A DNA stretch of 64,000 nt from UBA4877 sp002399285. Lineage in GTDB: Bacteria > Bacillota > Thermoanaerobacteria > Thermoanaerobacterales > UBA4877. The stretch spans positions 124,001 to 188,000 of the forward strand of contig DAIPGN010000002.1 of the NCBI GenBank assembly GCA_036771835.1, in the 5' to 3' direction. Position numbers and translations under genes: made by a program. The notes beneath the pieces are model-generated. The model made no database searches and had not been told where the DNA came from. It worked only from the letters and a program-made list of their open reading frames with translations. Positions within the stretch are counted from its first letter, which is position 1. Each line of letters begins with the position of its first letter. This document shows, piece by piece, positions 55,604 to 64,000 of this stretch.

Positions 55604-55644
55604 TTCTGAATCGTACAGTTTGATTTCTATGTTAACACCCTCTC

Positions 55645-55690
55645 ACTACCGCGGTAGTTTTTATTGATACTTTCATACTACCACAGTAGT
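55645..55690. promoter_or_regulatory. Two BlaI operators
   Basis: ACTACCGCGGTAGT at 55645-55658 and ACTACCACAGTAGT at 55677-55690, both inverted repeats of the ACTAC-N4-GTAGT type bound by BlaI/MecI proteins. The 32-bp spacing is three helical turns. Confidence 0.88.
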
Positions 55691-55699
55691 TTAAAATTA

Positions 55700-56032
55700 T
55701 CAATAATACCAGAGCATTATTTGAAAATATTTCTGCCGGCATAGTTTTATTTCAGAACTGCCGAATCTCCCCACGGGCACTCTGTCGGACAAAAGGCCGG
55801 TAAACATCTTCAAATAGGTAGGCAGTCCCGAAAGCGCGGTAACAGTGGCAATTGTTGCATAATCAAGTTTGAACACATTAGTGGTATAATAAACTACATA
55901 GACCTGAAGGCCCGCGACGTAAATGCCCTGCAAAATGTAGAAAAGTCCCTCGACATAGAAAAAATAATTCCTGAAATTACGCCGTTTTCTTTCATCCAGC
56001 GTTAATTGCACATCCTGATCGGAAGTTTCCAT
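55700..56032 (-). pseudogene. Truncated MFS transporter
   Basis: Residues about 20-80 hold two membrane helices and end with L-L-S-D-R-V-P-V-G-R, the MFS loop motif. After it the frame runs into unrelated sequence and stops at 110 residues, whereas MFS proteins have about 400. A dead fragment. Confidence 0.75.
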
Positions 56033-56094
56033 GACCTTTACCTCCTTTTATTTAATAAAACCATAGAGTCTTATTCGGGATCGCATTGCTCAGA

Positions 56095-56225
56095 CTTTGA
56101 CGAAGCCGGTCTCCGCTTAGTATTTCGCAGTCATGGCCATACCCTTGGCAATTTTTTTATTCACTGGTAAACATCTTCTATCTGCTTCGTATTTACACCC
56201 GGATCAGATAGAGCCTACGGTCATT
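56095..56225 (-). pseudogene. Fragment of a second M20 peptidase gene
   Basis: Minus-strand sequence here aligns with bases 56845-56950 of the intact gene beside it (K-I-A-K-G-M-A-M and the A-V-G/L-I-R segment), with several stops. It shows that a paralogue, next to an MFS gene, once existed here. Confidence 0.7.
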
Positions 56226-56256
56226 CCGTGTCCGTATGATAATATTATGAAAGGGC

Positions 56257-57699
56257 TTACAGCTCGCTGATCGCACGTGGTTTAACGTCGTCGGGGATGG
56301 GGCAGACGTATTTCTTTCCGTTCAGACGGCGGGTGTATTCCTCCTTAGCGGCTTTGATCAGGCTGTCATCCTCAAGAAGGTCGACGGCAGCTCCGGCCAT
56401 CACCTGGGCGGCATAGATGAGTCCCTTGTGAGCGACCTCGCTGCGGCCGATCGACACCGTCTGCCATGTGTGCGCCGACGATTTTACGGTCCAGCAAGTT
56501 ACGCCGATTTGCGCCGTGGGAACATTCCAGCTGACGTCGCCTACATCGCTGGAACCCGGGGCTACCTTGATATCGCGCTTGGGATCAAAGGGAAGTACCT
56601 CTGTAAAAAGAGCCTGCCCGGCCATTTTTGCCTCAAGAACCTCCGCTTCCGCTTCCGTCACACTGGTGCCAGTCTCCAGATTGGGCATATTGGTCAGCGT
56701 GGCATCCAGCGCCCTTCCCAAGGCCAGGTCTTCACCGCTGTAAACGATGGGCGGCGCCGCGAGGAGGTTTTGGTAAAGCACCGCGCTCAAGGTCCTGTTG
56801 GGAAGCATGTTCGCGCAGGATTTGATGAATTCGATCTCCACTTCGGTCTCCGTGGCCATGGCCATGCCCTTGGCGATCTTATTGATGCGCTGGTAAATGT
56901 CCTCCACCTGTTCCATCTTAGGGGCCCGGATCAGATAGAGCACCTCGGCCTTGGGCTGCACGACATTGGGAGAAAAACCCCCTGCATCCGTGATGGCATA
57001 GTGGATGCGGGCTTCCTGCTCAACGTGCTCCCGCAGAAACTGTACGCCCACGTTCATCAGCTCCACCGCATCGAGGGCGCTGCGGCCATTCTGTGGAGCA
57101 GCCGCAGCGTGGGCTGCGCGTCCCTTGAATTTGTAAAGGACCTGGTAATTGGCAAGGAAGCCGTTGTCCGCAACGGTGTTGAAGTTGGCAGGATGCCAGG
57201 TAAGGGCAATATCAACGCCGTCAAAGACGCCTCCACGGGCCATAAAGGCCTTGCCGGAGCCGCCTTCTTCTCCCGGGCAGCCAAAATATTTTACGGTTCC
57301 CTGCTTCCCGCTTCTCTCCATATATTCCTTAAAGGCAACGGCAGCCGCCAAGGAACCGGCGCCGAGGATATTGTGACCGCAGCCGTGGCCGTTCCCTCCG
57401 GCGCAGACAGGCTTCCGCTCGGCAGCACCGGCTTCCTGACTCAGGCCGGAAAGGGCATCGAACTCGCCGAGGAAGCCGATCACCGGATAACCTGACCCCC
57501 AGGTACCGACGAATGCCGTGGGGATCTCCGCCACGCCCTCTTCCACGCTAAAGCCGAAACGCTCCAGCGTTTCACAGATGCAGTCCATCGACTTAAATTC
57601 CTGGAAAGCGGTTTCGGCATAGTCCCAGACATGATCGCTCACATCATTGAATACCGCCCGGTTTTCCTCAAGGAATTCATACACTTGCTTTTTTTCCAT
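56257..57699 (-). CDS. M20 amidohydrolase, AbgB-like
   Basis: A 480-residue M20 metallo-amidohydrolase of the aminobenzoyl-glutamate hydrolase B group. The zinc motif G-N-G-H-G-C-G-H-N is at about 101-109, the bridging G-C-P-G-E-E-G-G-S-G near 140, and the dimerisation lid follows. The substrate may be an N-acyl amino acid or a p-aminobenzoyl-glutamate-like amide. A LysR regulator is divergent; the nearby MFS fragment suggests an old uptake partner. Confidence 0.9.
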   Translation of the reverse strand: MEKKQVYEFLEENRAVFNDVSDHVWDYAETAFQEFKSMDCICETLERFGFSVEEGVAEIPTAFVGTWGSGYPVIGFLGEFDALSGLSQEAGAAERKPVCAGGNGHGCGHNILGAGSLAAAVAFKEYMERSGKQGTVKYFGCPGEEGGSGKAFMARGGVFDGVDIALTWHPANFNTVADNGFLANYQVLYKFKGRAAHAAAAPQNGRSALDAVELMNVGVQFLREHVEQEARIHYAITDAGGFSPNVVQPKAEVLYLIRAPKMEQVEDIYQRINKIAKGMAMATETEVEIEFIKSCANMLPNRTLSAVLYQNLLAAPPIVYSGEDLALGRALDATLTNMPNLETGTSVTEAEAEVLEAKMAGQALFTEVLPFDPKRDIKVAPGSSDVGDVSWNVPTAQIGVTCWTVKSSAHTWQTVSIGRSEVAHKGLIYAAQVMAGAAVDLLEDDSLIKAAKEEYTRRLNGKKYVCPIPDDVKPRAISEL

Positions 57700-57919
57700 A
57701 AAAACGTCCTCCTCTTTTAAGTTTTAAACAAAATACGCAAAAGAAGAAGGGAAAACCACTTCTTCCTATTAAAGTTTTATCATAAAAGCGCAGGATTTCT
57801 CAGCTATGAAATCGTATATCCCGGTATTCGATTTTACTTATAGCTGATTTTGTGATATAATTCATTAAAATCAGATTTATAAATTAAAGTTAGATTTAAC
57901 AACTTATGGAGGTGGCTCT

Positions 57920-58876
57920 ATGACGTTCGGTCAGCTGCGATATGTGGTGGAAGCGGCCAAAATCGGTTCGATCTCAAAAGCGGCCCGGCAACTGTTCCTG
58001 ACCCAGTCCAATCTGAGCAGTACGATCCTTTCCCTTGAAAAAGAACTGGGGATCAAATTGTTTCTCCGAACCCAGGACGGTATCCAGCTGACCGACCAGG
58101 GGGAAACCTTTATGGTGCATGCCCAAGCCATCCTGAACAGCTACGATGAATTGATGCAGCTGAAAACCCCTAAGGAAACGGAGCGCTTCAATATAGGTAT
58201 GATCACCCCTTCTTCCTTTTGCACCAACGCCTTTGCCAAACTCTGCAGCCGGTATTACGATCAAAAGAACCTGCAAATGACCATGCAAACCTGTGACTTC
58301 GACCGCTCCATCGACCTGCTGCGCACCGGCCAGCTTGATCTCGTTATGCTGATGTTCCCCTCGTCGATAAAATATTATATTTATGATCTCTATGAGCAGA
58401 AGAAGATCAAGCTGGATGCCCTGGGCACTCTGCCCATCAACATCATTCTGCGCAGGGGACATCCCCTGTTGGTACACAGCGATCCGGAGGACCCGGGAAA
58501 ACATTTTGATTTTCCGGCATTGGCAAACTATCCCTGCGTAGACTATGTGCAAAATCAGGAGGGTCTCAGCATGCGGACCGCAATCATGCAGGAAGCCCGA
58601 ACGATTTTCCCAAGCGGCATCGGCAATGTAAGTCTGGTAGCCGACCGCGCCCAAAAAGACGGCATTGTGCTGAGTACGGACGCGTTTTCACTAGGCGTGT
58701 CGCGGGCCCCGTCCCAGCACAGCCGGGACACAGTCATCATCCCGATCCCCGGCTGCGTGTTCGAGCTCTACCTTTGCACCTCGCCGCTGTACCCCGAAAG
58801 CCGGTTCATTCCCGAATTTCATTCGCTGCTGATCGATGAACTGACGCTCAGCCCAGATTTTCAGCCTGTCCGCTGA
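57920..58876 (+). CDS. LysR-family regulator
   Basis: A 318-residue protein: the N-terminal helix-turn-helix with G-S-I-S-K-A-A-R-Q-L-F-L-T-Q-S-N-L-S, and a C-terminal inducer-binding domain. Divergent from the M20 gene over 220 bp with several T-N11-A type sequences. It likely controls that gene in response to its substrate. Confidence 0.92.
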   Translation: MTFGQLRYVVEAAKIGSISKAARQLFLTQSNLSSTILSLEKELGIKLFLRTQDGIQLTDQGETFMVHAQAILNSYDELMQLKTPKETERFNIGMITPSSFCTNAFAKLCSRYYDQKNLQMTMQTCDFDRSIDLLRTGQLDLVMLMFPSSIKYYIYDLYEQKKIKLDALGTLPINIILRRGHPLLVHSDPEDPGKHFDFPALANYPCVDYVQNQEGLSMRTAIMQEARTIFPSGIGNVSLVADRAQKDGIVLSTDAFSLGVSRAPSQHSRDTVIIPIPGCVFELYLCTSPLYPESRFIPEFHSLLIDELTLSPDFQPVR

Positions 58877-59064
58877 AGCCTTTCGGCGGATGGCTGCAGC
58901 TGCATCTAATTAAATAGGATAATATCTTTTCCCCCGCCCTTTGGCAGCCCCATATCTTTTCATTGCCGCTGTTTTAAAATGTCCCCGATGTATAACTGTT
59001 TGATATATTCACTGATTTCATATATAATAATACAGAGCGTAATTTAACATAAGGAGAGGTTTTT

Positions 59065-60531
59065 ATGGGTAGCGTACGAGTGAGATTTGCCCCGAGCCCG
59101 ACGGGATATTTACATATCGGCGGAGCGCGGACGGCACTTTTTAACTGGCTCTTTGCCAGGCATAACGATGGAAAAATGGTACTGAGGATAGAAGACACCG
59201 ATCAAGGCAGACTCAAAGAGGACTCCGTGTCTCAGATAATATCCAGCATGAAATGGCTGGGGATCGTTTGGGACGAGGGACCCGAGGCCGGCGGAGAGTA
59301 TGGTCCGTATTTTCAGTCTCAGCGGCTGGATGGTTACAGGAAAGAGTGTGAGAGACTGCTGGCAGAGGGAAAGGCATATTACTGCTACTGCACGCCGGAG
59401 GAGCTGGAAGCCAACAGGGAAGCTGAGAGAAAGGCGGGACTGCCGCCCAGATACAGCGGCAGGTGCAGAAATCTCACGGATGAGGATAGAAAAAGATTCG
59501 AGGCCGAGGGCAGGAAGCCCGTGGTCAGATTTAAAATGCCCGAAGGCGGAAGCACCGTGGTAAACGACATCGTGAGGGGCGACGTGACCTTCGACAATTC
59601 CATAATGGACGACTTCGTGATAATGAAGTCCAGCGGCATACCCACCTACAACTTTGCGGTGGTGGTGGACGACCATGCCATGGGTATGACGCATGTCATA
59701 AGGGGCGAGGAGCACCTCTCCAATACGCCCAAACAGGTTTTGATCTACAATGCGCTGGGCTACGACGTGCCGCAGTTCGCCCATGTGCCCATGATCCTTG
59801 CGCCGGATAAGAGCAAGCTCTCCAAGAGGCACGGCGCTACGTCGGTGGAGGAGTTCAGGGACCAGGGCATTTTGCCCGAGGCTCTGGTGAATTATCTGAT
59901 ACTTCTGGGATGGTCGCCGGAGGGTGACAGCGAAATAATTACTTTGGAAGATGCCGCATCCCAGTTCACTCTGGAGCGGGTAAACAAGAGCTCGGCCATC
60001 TACGACACCACCAAGCTGACCTGGATCAACGGAGTATACATGAGGGAGCTTCCCTTAGACGACGTGGTGGAGCATGCCCTTCCCTTCTATATCAGCGAGG
60101 GGCTGATACCGGAGAATTACACGCAGGAGGATCTGGACAGGGTCAAGGTCGTTGCCGACAAGGTCAGGGAGAGGGAAAAGACGCTGGCGGACCTGGCCAA
60201 GGCATCTTCCTACTTCTTTAAGTCCGCTTTTGAGTATGAGGAAAAGGGCGTAAACAAGTTCTTCAAGAAGGACGGAGCCTTGGATAACCTCAAGAGTGGC
60301 AAAGAAACTCTCTCAGCCTTAGACGAGTTTACAGTTGAGACCGCCGAAAAGGCGTACAGAAAGCTCATCGAAGAATCGGGCATAAAGAGCGGAGAACTGT
60401 TTCACCCCACCCGGCTTGCCATATCGGGCAGGACGACGGGGCCCGGCCTGTTCGACATCATGATACTGCTGGGCAAAGATGAGACCATAAGGAGAATGGA
60501 AAGAGCAATAGAATATATAGAGCAGCTGTAA
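59065..60531 (+). CDS. gltX: Glutamyl-tRNA synthetase
   Basis: A 488-residue class I synthetase. The HIGH motif is at L-H-I-G-G-A-R-T-A-L-F, and K-L-S-K-R-H-G is the KMSKS equivalent near 253-259. It charges tRNA-Glu. AGGAGAGG precedes the ATG. Followed by a terminator. Confidence 0.98.
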   Translation: MGSVRVRFAPSPTGYLHIGGARTALFNWLFARHNDGKMVLRIEDTDQGRLKEDSVSQIISSMKWLGIVWDEGPEAGGEYGPYFQSQRLDGYRKECERLLAEGKAYYCYCTPEELEANREAERKAGLPPRYSGRCRNLTDEDRKRFEAEGRKPVVRFKMPEGGSTVVNDIVRGDVTFDNSIMDDFVIMKSSGIPTYNFAVVVDDHAMGMTHVIRGEEHLSNTPKQVLIYNALGYDVPQFAHVPMILAPDKSKLSKRHGATSVEEFRDQGILPEALVNYLILLGWSPEGDSEIITLEDAASQFTLERVNKSSAIYDTTKLTWINGVYMRELPLDDVVEHALPFYISEGLIPENYTQEDLDRVKVVADKVREREKTLADLAKASSYFFKSAFEYEEKGVNKFFKKDGALDNLKSGKETLSALDEFTVETAEKAYRKLIEESGIKSGELFHPTRLAISGRTTGPGLFDIMILLGKDETIRRMERAIEYIEQL

Positions 60532-60569
60532 CCCATGGGGCGCGCAGATCACACCCCAAGCGAGGCTCA

Positions 60570-60605
60570 GCCGCAGGATACGTCGATTGTATCCCGCGGC
60601 TTTTC
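60570..60605 (+). terminator. Terminator after gltX
   Basis: GCCGC-AGGATAC pairs with GTATCC-CGCGGC around a 7-base loop (60570-60600), followed by TTTT. Confidence 0.85.
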
Positions 60606-60729
60606 TTATATACGGGCAAAAATTTTAATACAAAAAAAAGGTTAAATATACCATAAAAATACTTTTGCTTGAAAAACTCTACTCCGGGAAGTATGATAAA
60701 GAAAAATCGAAATTTAAGGGGGCGGTGAC

Positions 60730-61458
60730 ATGGCGGTCAAAATAGCGATCTGTGACGACAACGCGGAAGACGTCTCACAGCTTTCAGCCGCTCTTTACGC
60801 CTATGATCCTCTGTTCGAAATTACTTCCTTCCCCGACGGAAAAGCATTGATGGATGAATTACTGGACGGCAGTTTAAATGCCGACCTGCTGTTTCTGGAC
60901 ATATACATCCCGGGCATCGACGGCATTCAGACCGCGAGGCAGATACGTTCCGTGTGGAGCGACATCAAGATCATTTTCCTCTCGTCAAGCAGGGATCACT
61001 ACCCCCAGGCCTATGAGGTGTTCGCCTTCAACTATATAGTCAAACCCTTCAGCCGGGAGCGGCTGTATGCCGTTCTGAGCCGCGCCCTTGATGAGCTTTG
61101 CAAGGAAAGCGGATATAAGATCAGCGTTCGTCATAAGGGCAAATTACATAGTGTGGACTGCCGTGATATTTTGTATATCGAAAGCCGGGATAAACTCCTT
61201 CTGTTTCATCTTGCCGGCGACAGCATCCTGCAATGCTATGGAAAATTGGAAGACATACTGAAGGAACTGCCCGAGCAGTATTTTTTACGCTGCCACCAAA
61301 GTTTTATCGTCAACCTCTCCCATATATCCGAAATGGGCAATTCATATTTCCGCATCGGCAAGACCATGATAGGCATTTCAAGAAGATACGGCAAGGAAGC
61401 CAAAGACAGGTACTATGCTTACCTATTTTCACAGATGGGCGGGGAACAAACGCCATGA
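60730..61458 (+). CDS. LytTR-family response regulator
   Basis: A 242-residue regulator: receiver domain with I-C-D-D-N near the start and the phosphoacceptor aspartate in L-L-F-L-D-I-Y, a lysine near 99 in V-K-P-F, and a C-terminal LytTR DNA-binding domain (R-C-H-Q-S-F-I-V-N-L). LytTR proteins bind two direct repeats 21 bp apart. Overlaps the kinase start (ATGA). Confidence 0.93.
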   Translation: MAVKIAICDDNAEDVSQLSAALYAYDPLFEITSFPDGKALMDELLDGSLNADLLFLDIYIPGIDGIQTARQIRSVWSDIKIIFLSSSRDHYPQAYEVFAFNYIVKPFSRERLYAVLSRALDELCKESGYKISVRHKGKLHSVDCRDILYIESRDKLLLFHLAGDSILQCYGKLEDILKELPEQYFLRCHQSFIVNLSHISEMGNSYFRIGKTMIGISRRYGKEAKDRYYAYLFSQMGGEQTP

Positions 61459-63404
61459 ATGAACTGCGCAATATACGCAGACAGCTGCTAGCAGGTTTTA
61501 TCCTGGCCGCCCTGATCCCGCACCTGCCGGTCCTGTTCACTATGTTTTACCATCAGCTCACCGGCGCGCCTACGGCCGTTCAGGCAAACATCAGTCTGCC
61601 CCGGGATTATTCCGGCAGACGCACGATATTGGACGGAGAATGGGAATTTTACTGGGACCGGCTGCTGATTACCCAACCGCAGCCGGACGCCCGGCCGGAT
61701 CTCCTTATTCAGGTGCCCGGATATTGGTCATCCCATAAAATAAGCGGAAGCTATCTGCCGGCAAACGGATGCGCAAGCTACCGGCTCATGCTTGAGGACT
61801 TGGACTCCACGCAGCCGGTCACGGTCTATGTGCCCGATTTCGGCAGCGCTTACCAGGCCTATATAGACGGCAGGCTGGCTGCGGAGAGCGGCATAGTCTC
61901 CGAGAACAACTCCGCCGTCTTTACAACGCCCAGCCCGGCTCTCTATCCTGTCACACTGTCAGAAGGGCTGGAACACGAGATCGTGATCGAAACGGCGACG
62001 ACAAGATTCTCCGGCCTGTATAAGACTCCCGTACTGGAAGGTTATGCCCAGGCCGTGCAGGGAGGCGTCAGTCGGAATGCCGTTCGATTCATGCTGTTTG
62101 GGATGGTGCTGTTTTCCTTTTTGGCTCTCACGGCGGTATACTTCCTGTCCTATCGCAAAGAAAAGCACTCAGCCTGGCTGATAGCCCTGATAACATGCGT
62201 GCTGCTGCGGCTGATGTTGGTATCGGAATTCTATACCTTCTGGCAAAAAAAAGTTTTTTTCAACCTTTCTTATGAATCGACCAACGAGTTGATGTTTTTG
62301 GTCTCCTTCGCGCTCAAATTTTTGATGATCTTTCTGTACCAGGCCCAGTTTGGCCTCAATTTCTCCCGCAGGGAAAAAATAGGATTCCTTGTATACTACA
62401 CGGCTATCTTCCTGGTACACTGTCTCGTCCCCTATGATTTTTACAACCGCTGTCTGACGGTCCTCCTGCCCGCGTCCAGCTTCGTTATGGATATATATTC
62501 CTTTTGCAAGGTCTATTTCGGCAGCCTGAAGCTGCAGCCTTACGCCCTGCTGATCTACTGGGGCACAATCATTGCGGCCGGCGGTCTGATAGCCGACTCA
62601 TATTACGTCAACGGGAATATCTATCCAAACCTTTCGCTGGTTTTACTGATCGCCATTACCGTCTACATGACTCTGCTCAGCATTGCGTACATACTGCTCA
62701 CGGTGGACGTATACAGGGATTACGAGACCTCCTCCGCCCGGCTGACGCTGGCGGGGAACCAGATCGCCATGCAGGCGGAATATTACGATGCTCTCAGCGT
62801 ACAGATAAACGAGGTACGCTCCATCCGCCATGACATCCGTCATTTTATCCGAACGCTCAAAAGCCTGTCCGATGAGGGCAGGTACGAAGAACTGGACCGT
62901 TTTCTGGACAAATACGCCGGGAGATCGGACTCGGAGCCGCTCCCGGTATTCTGCGAAAATGCTGTGGCAAATTCCATCCTCGGCTACTATTCCCTGCAGC
63001 TGAAAAAAAGCGGCATCGCGTTCCACTGCTCCTGCAGCATACCCAAAAATCTTTCGGTCGACGACAGCGATCTATGTATCGTACTGGGCAACGCATTGGA
63101 AAACGCGATGGAAGCCTGCAATAGACTCACGGACCCGGCGGTGCGTTCCGTCTCCGCAGAGGCCAGGCCGGTAAACGGCCAGCTTCTTATCAAGATCGTG
63201 AACACCTATGACGGCACGCTGCAGAACAAGGACGGCAATTACCTCACCACAAAAAACAGCCCATACCATGGCATGGGCCTAAAAAATATCCAAAAGGCAG
63301 CGGACCGCTGCGGCGGATTTGTCAAAATCGAGCACAGCAAAACGGCATTCACCCTTATGGTCGCCTTTCCTCAGCAGTACGGCGGGGTCACTCAGGCAGA
63401 CTGA
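61455..63404 (+). CDS. AgrC/GHKL-type sensor histidine kinase
   Basis: Start at 61455, overlapping the regulator stop; a longer frame begins within the regulator gene. The 649-residue protein has one N-terminal membrane helix and an extracytoplasmic beta-rich sensor with the W-E-F-Y-W-D-R-L pattern of 7TMR-DISM domains, then seven membrane segments, then H-D-I-R-H-F-I (phosphoacceptor histidine) and the GHKL ATPase with N-A-L-E-N-A-M-E-A-C. It phosphorylates the upstream LytTR regulator. Confidence 0.9.
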   Translation: MNELRNIRRQLLAGFILAALIPHLPVLFTMFYHQLTGAPTAVQANISLPRDYSGRRTILDGEWEFYWDRLLITQPQPDARPDLLIQVPGYWSSHKISGSYLPANGCASYRLMLEDLDSTQPVTVYVPDFGSAYQAYIDGRLAAESGIVSENNSAVFTTPSPALYPVTLSEGLEHEIVIETATTRFSGLYKTPVLEGYAQAVQGGVSRNAVRFMLFGMVLFSFLALTAVYFLSYRKEKHSAWLIALITCVLLRLMLVSEFYTFWQKKVFFNLSYESTNELMFLVSFALKFLMIFLYQAQFGLNFSRREKIGFLVYYTAIFLVHCLVPYDFYNRCLTVLLPASSFVMDIYSFCKVYFGSLKLQPYALLIYWGTIIAAGGLIADSYYVNGNIYPNLSLVLLIAITVYMTLLSIAYILLTVDVYRDYETSSARLTLAGNQIAMQAEYYDALSVQINEVRSIRHDIRHFIRTLKSLSDEGRYEELDRFLDKYAGRSDSEPLPVFCENAVANSILGYYSLQLKKSGIAFHCSCSIPKNLSVDDSDLCIVLGNALENAMEACNRLTDPAVRSVSAEARPVNGQLLIKIVNTYDGTLQNKDGNYLTTKNSPYHGMGLKNIQKAADRCGGFVKIEHSKTAFTLMVAFPQQYGGVTQAD

Positions 63405-63507
63405 AATAACCACCGTTTTAGTATGCTCCCTTGTTTGCAGGTTTGCCTTGCACGATTTGTCACGGTCTGTAGACTTGACACTGCCGTATTGTTTCACAAA
63501 GTATTTT

Positions 63508-63544
63508 CGTTAATTTCGCCATTTCCGGCGTTAATTTCGCCATT
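63508..63544 (+). promoter_or_regulatory. 21-bp-phased direct repeats, likely LytTR sites
   Basis: CGTTAATTTCGCCATT occurs at 63508-63523 and again at 63529-63544, starts 21 bp apart. The pair ends 4 bp before the expected -35 region of a TATAAT at 63571-63576 that has no good -35. Two direct repeats two turns apart before a weak promoter is the usual LytTR activator arrangement. Confidence 0.8.
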
Positions 63545-63570
63545 CCAATATTTCGCGGGAGATTTATCCT

Positions 63571-63576
63571 TATAAT
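63571..63576 (+). promoter_or_regulatory. -10 element of the secreted protein gene
   Basis: TATAAT with a poor -35 about 17 bp upstream, just after the LytTR-type repeats. Implies activator dependence. Confidence 0.65.
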
Positions 63577-63712
63577 CAAGATAAGTCTTCATTTTTTATG
63601 CATCGGCGCCGGAAAGCGGCGTGGATAGATGGCAATAAGGCAGCCGAATGCGCATGTGATGGACCGTGATAACATAAATACAGTAAATTCATTAAAAGGA
63701 GGCAATGAAAAT

Positions 63713-64000
63713 ATGAAAAAAGCGAACAGACAGATCCTGTGCCTGCTGCTCTTCGCGGCGATGATGATAACCATGCTGCCGGCCGCCGCATATGCCGCCG
63801 ACACGGCACTCGGCACGGAGCTGGTGACAAACGGCGGCGCAGAGTCCGATGCCATCGCCGGCTGGACAGACGATACCGGTCAGGGACGTTGGAACTCAAG
63901 TACGGTTTTCTCAGACTGGGCCGCGCCGGCCGAGGGCAGCAAATATTTCTACCTCTATAATCCCAGCATGGATAACCCCCTGTCGGGAACGATGTCGCAG
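63713..64000 (+). CDS. Secreted protein, N-terminal part (runs off the window)
   Basis: Start at 63713 with AAAGGAGG upstream. The first 96 residues are a Sec signal peptide (K-K-A-N-R then a hydrophobic core and A-Y-A-A-D cleavage site) and then E-L-V-T-N-G-G-A-E-S, the start of a CBM- or jelly-roll-type extracellular domain common in large wall or glycan-binding proteins. The gene is next to and probably controlled by the LytTR system. Confidence 0.85.
   Translation, partial: MKKANRQILCLLLFAAMMITMLPAAAYAADTALGTELVTNGGAESDAIAGWTDDTGQGRWNSSTVFSDWAAPAEGSKYFYLYNPSMDNPLSGTMSQ

Noticed and set aside
56428..57495. 355-codon open frame on the plus strand
   Set aside because: It lies wholly opposite the M20 amidohydrolase gene, has no recognisable domain and no ribosome site; a GC-bias shadow.
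59110..59832. 240-codon frame on the minus strand
   Set aside because: Opposite gltX, which is certain; no family features.

Overview
The window is a piece of a spore-forming Clostridia (Firmicutes) chromosome. This is inferred from a cotJABC spore-coat operon, a YtvI-type sporulation membrane protein, BlaI/BlaR and LytTR systems, strong AGGAGG ribosome sites and PBSX-family phage genes. The genus cannot be fixed from what is visible.

Positions 10-42348 are one complete prophage of about 42.3 kb inserted in cotJC. The 5' half of cotJC (65 codons) lies at 42338-42531 and the 3' half resumes at positions 20-1. Both junctions carry the same 11-bp core, within codons of the metal-ligand motif G-T-E-E-L-A-H. 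A serine integrase (40726-42306) sits beside the right junction. The layout recalls prophages that split sporulation genes (skin in sigK, SPbeta in spsM) and suggests cotJC is rebuilt by excision in the mother cell.

From left to right the prophage holds a GHKL-ATPase/nuclease gene with its own promoter (236-2233), then a long minus-strand late operon read right to left. That operon runs: terminase, portal, MuF-type head protein with a C-terminal toxin and an overlapping immunity gene, scaffold, capsid, connectors, contractile tail (sheath, tube, frameshifted chaperone, tape measure, baseplate, fibre), and lysis. Cargo is spliced into it. Between tail fibre and lysis genes lies a cassette of two radical SAM enzymes flanking a 238-residue protein with 32 cysteines in repeated Cys-x-Cys units, the strongest candidate for an undescribed system. 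Next to it is a Fst/par-like type I toxin-antitoxin locus. Between tail tube and tail chaperone lies a P22-like arc/sar/ant module, a pseudo-peptidase and a membrane-anchored cargo gene. Intrinsic terminators punctuate the operon, which implies antitermination.

The early region (27-33 kb, minus strand) carries a full sigma-70 factor, an ArpU/DUF1492-like regulator, helicase loader, replication initiator and a candidate recombination protein. A 100-N assembly gap (31127-31226) is flanked by repeated sequence. The immunity region (33.8-38.4 kb) has three successive divergent XRE repressor pairs with three different operator types, an antirepressor, a broken DUF2513 gene and an ImmA-like peptidase. 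The right arm (38.4-40.7 kb) is AT-rich cargo: a DUF3800 gene, a structured RNA transcribed toward it, a two-repeat CRISPR-like mini-array (with an orphan repeat at 35237) and a DUF6978/DUF1829 pair.

The right 21 kb is host chromosome: cotJBA, a PAP2 phosphatase, YtvI, a P-type H+-ATPase, an IS3 remnant, a cobalamin riboswitch controlling a five-gene peptide/nickel-type ABC transporter, BlaR-BlaI with two operators, MFS and M20 gene remnants, an AbgB-like M20 hydrolase with divergent LysR regulator, gltX, and a LytTR two-component system followed by a secreted-protein gene whose promoter carries 21-bp-phased direct repeats.
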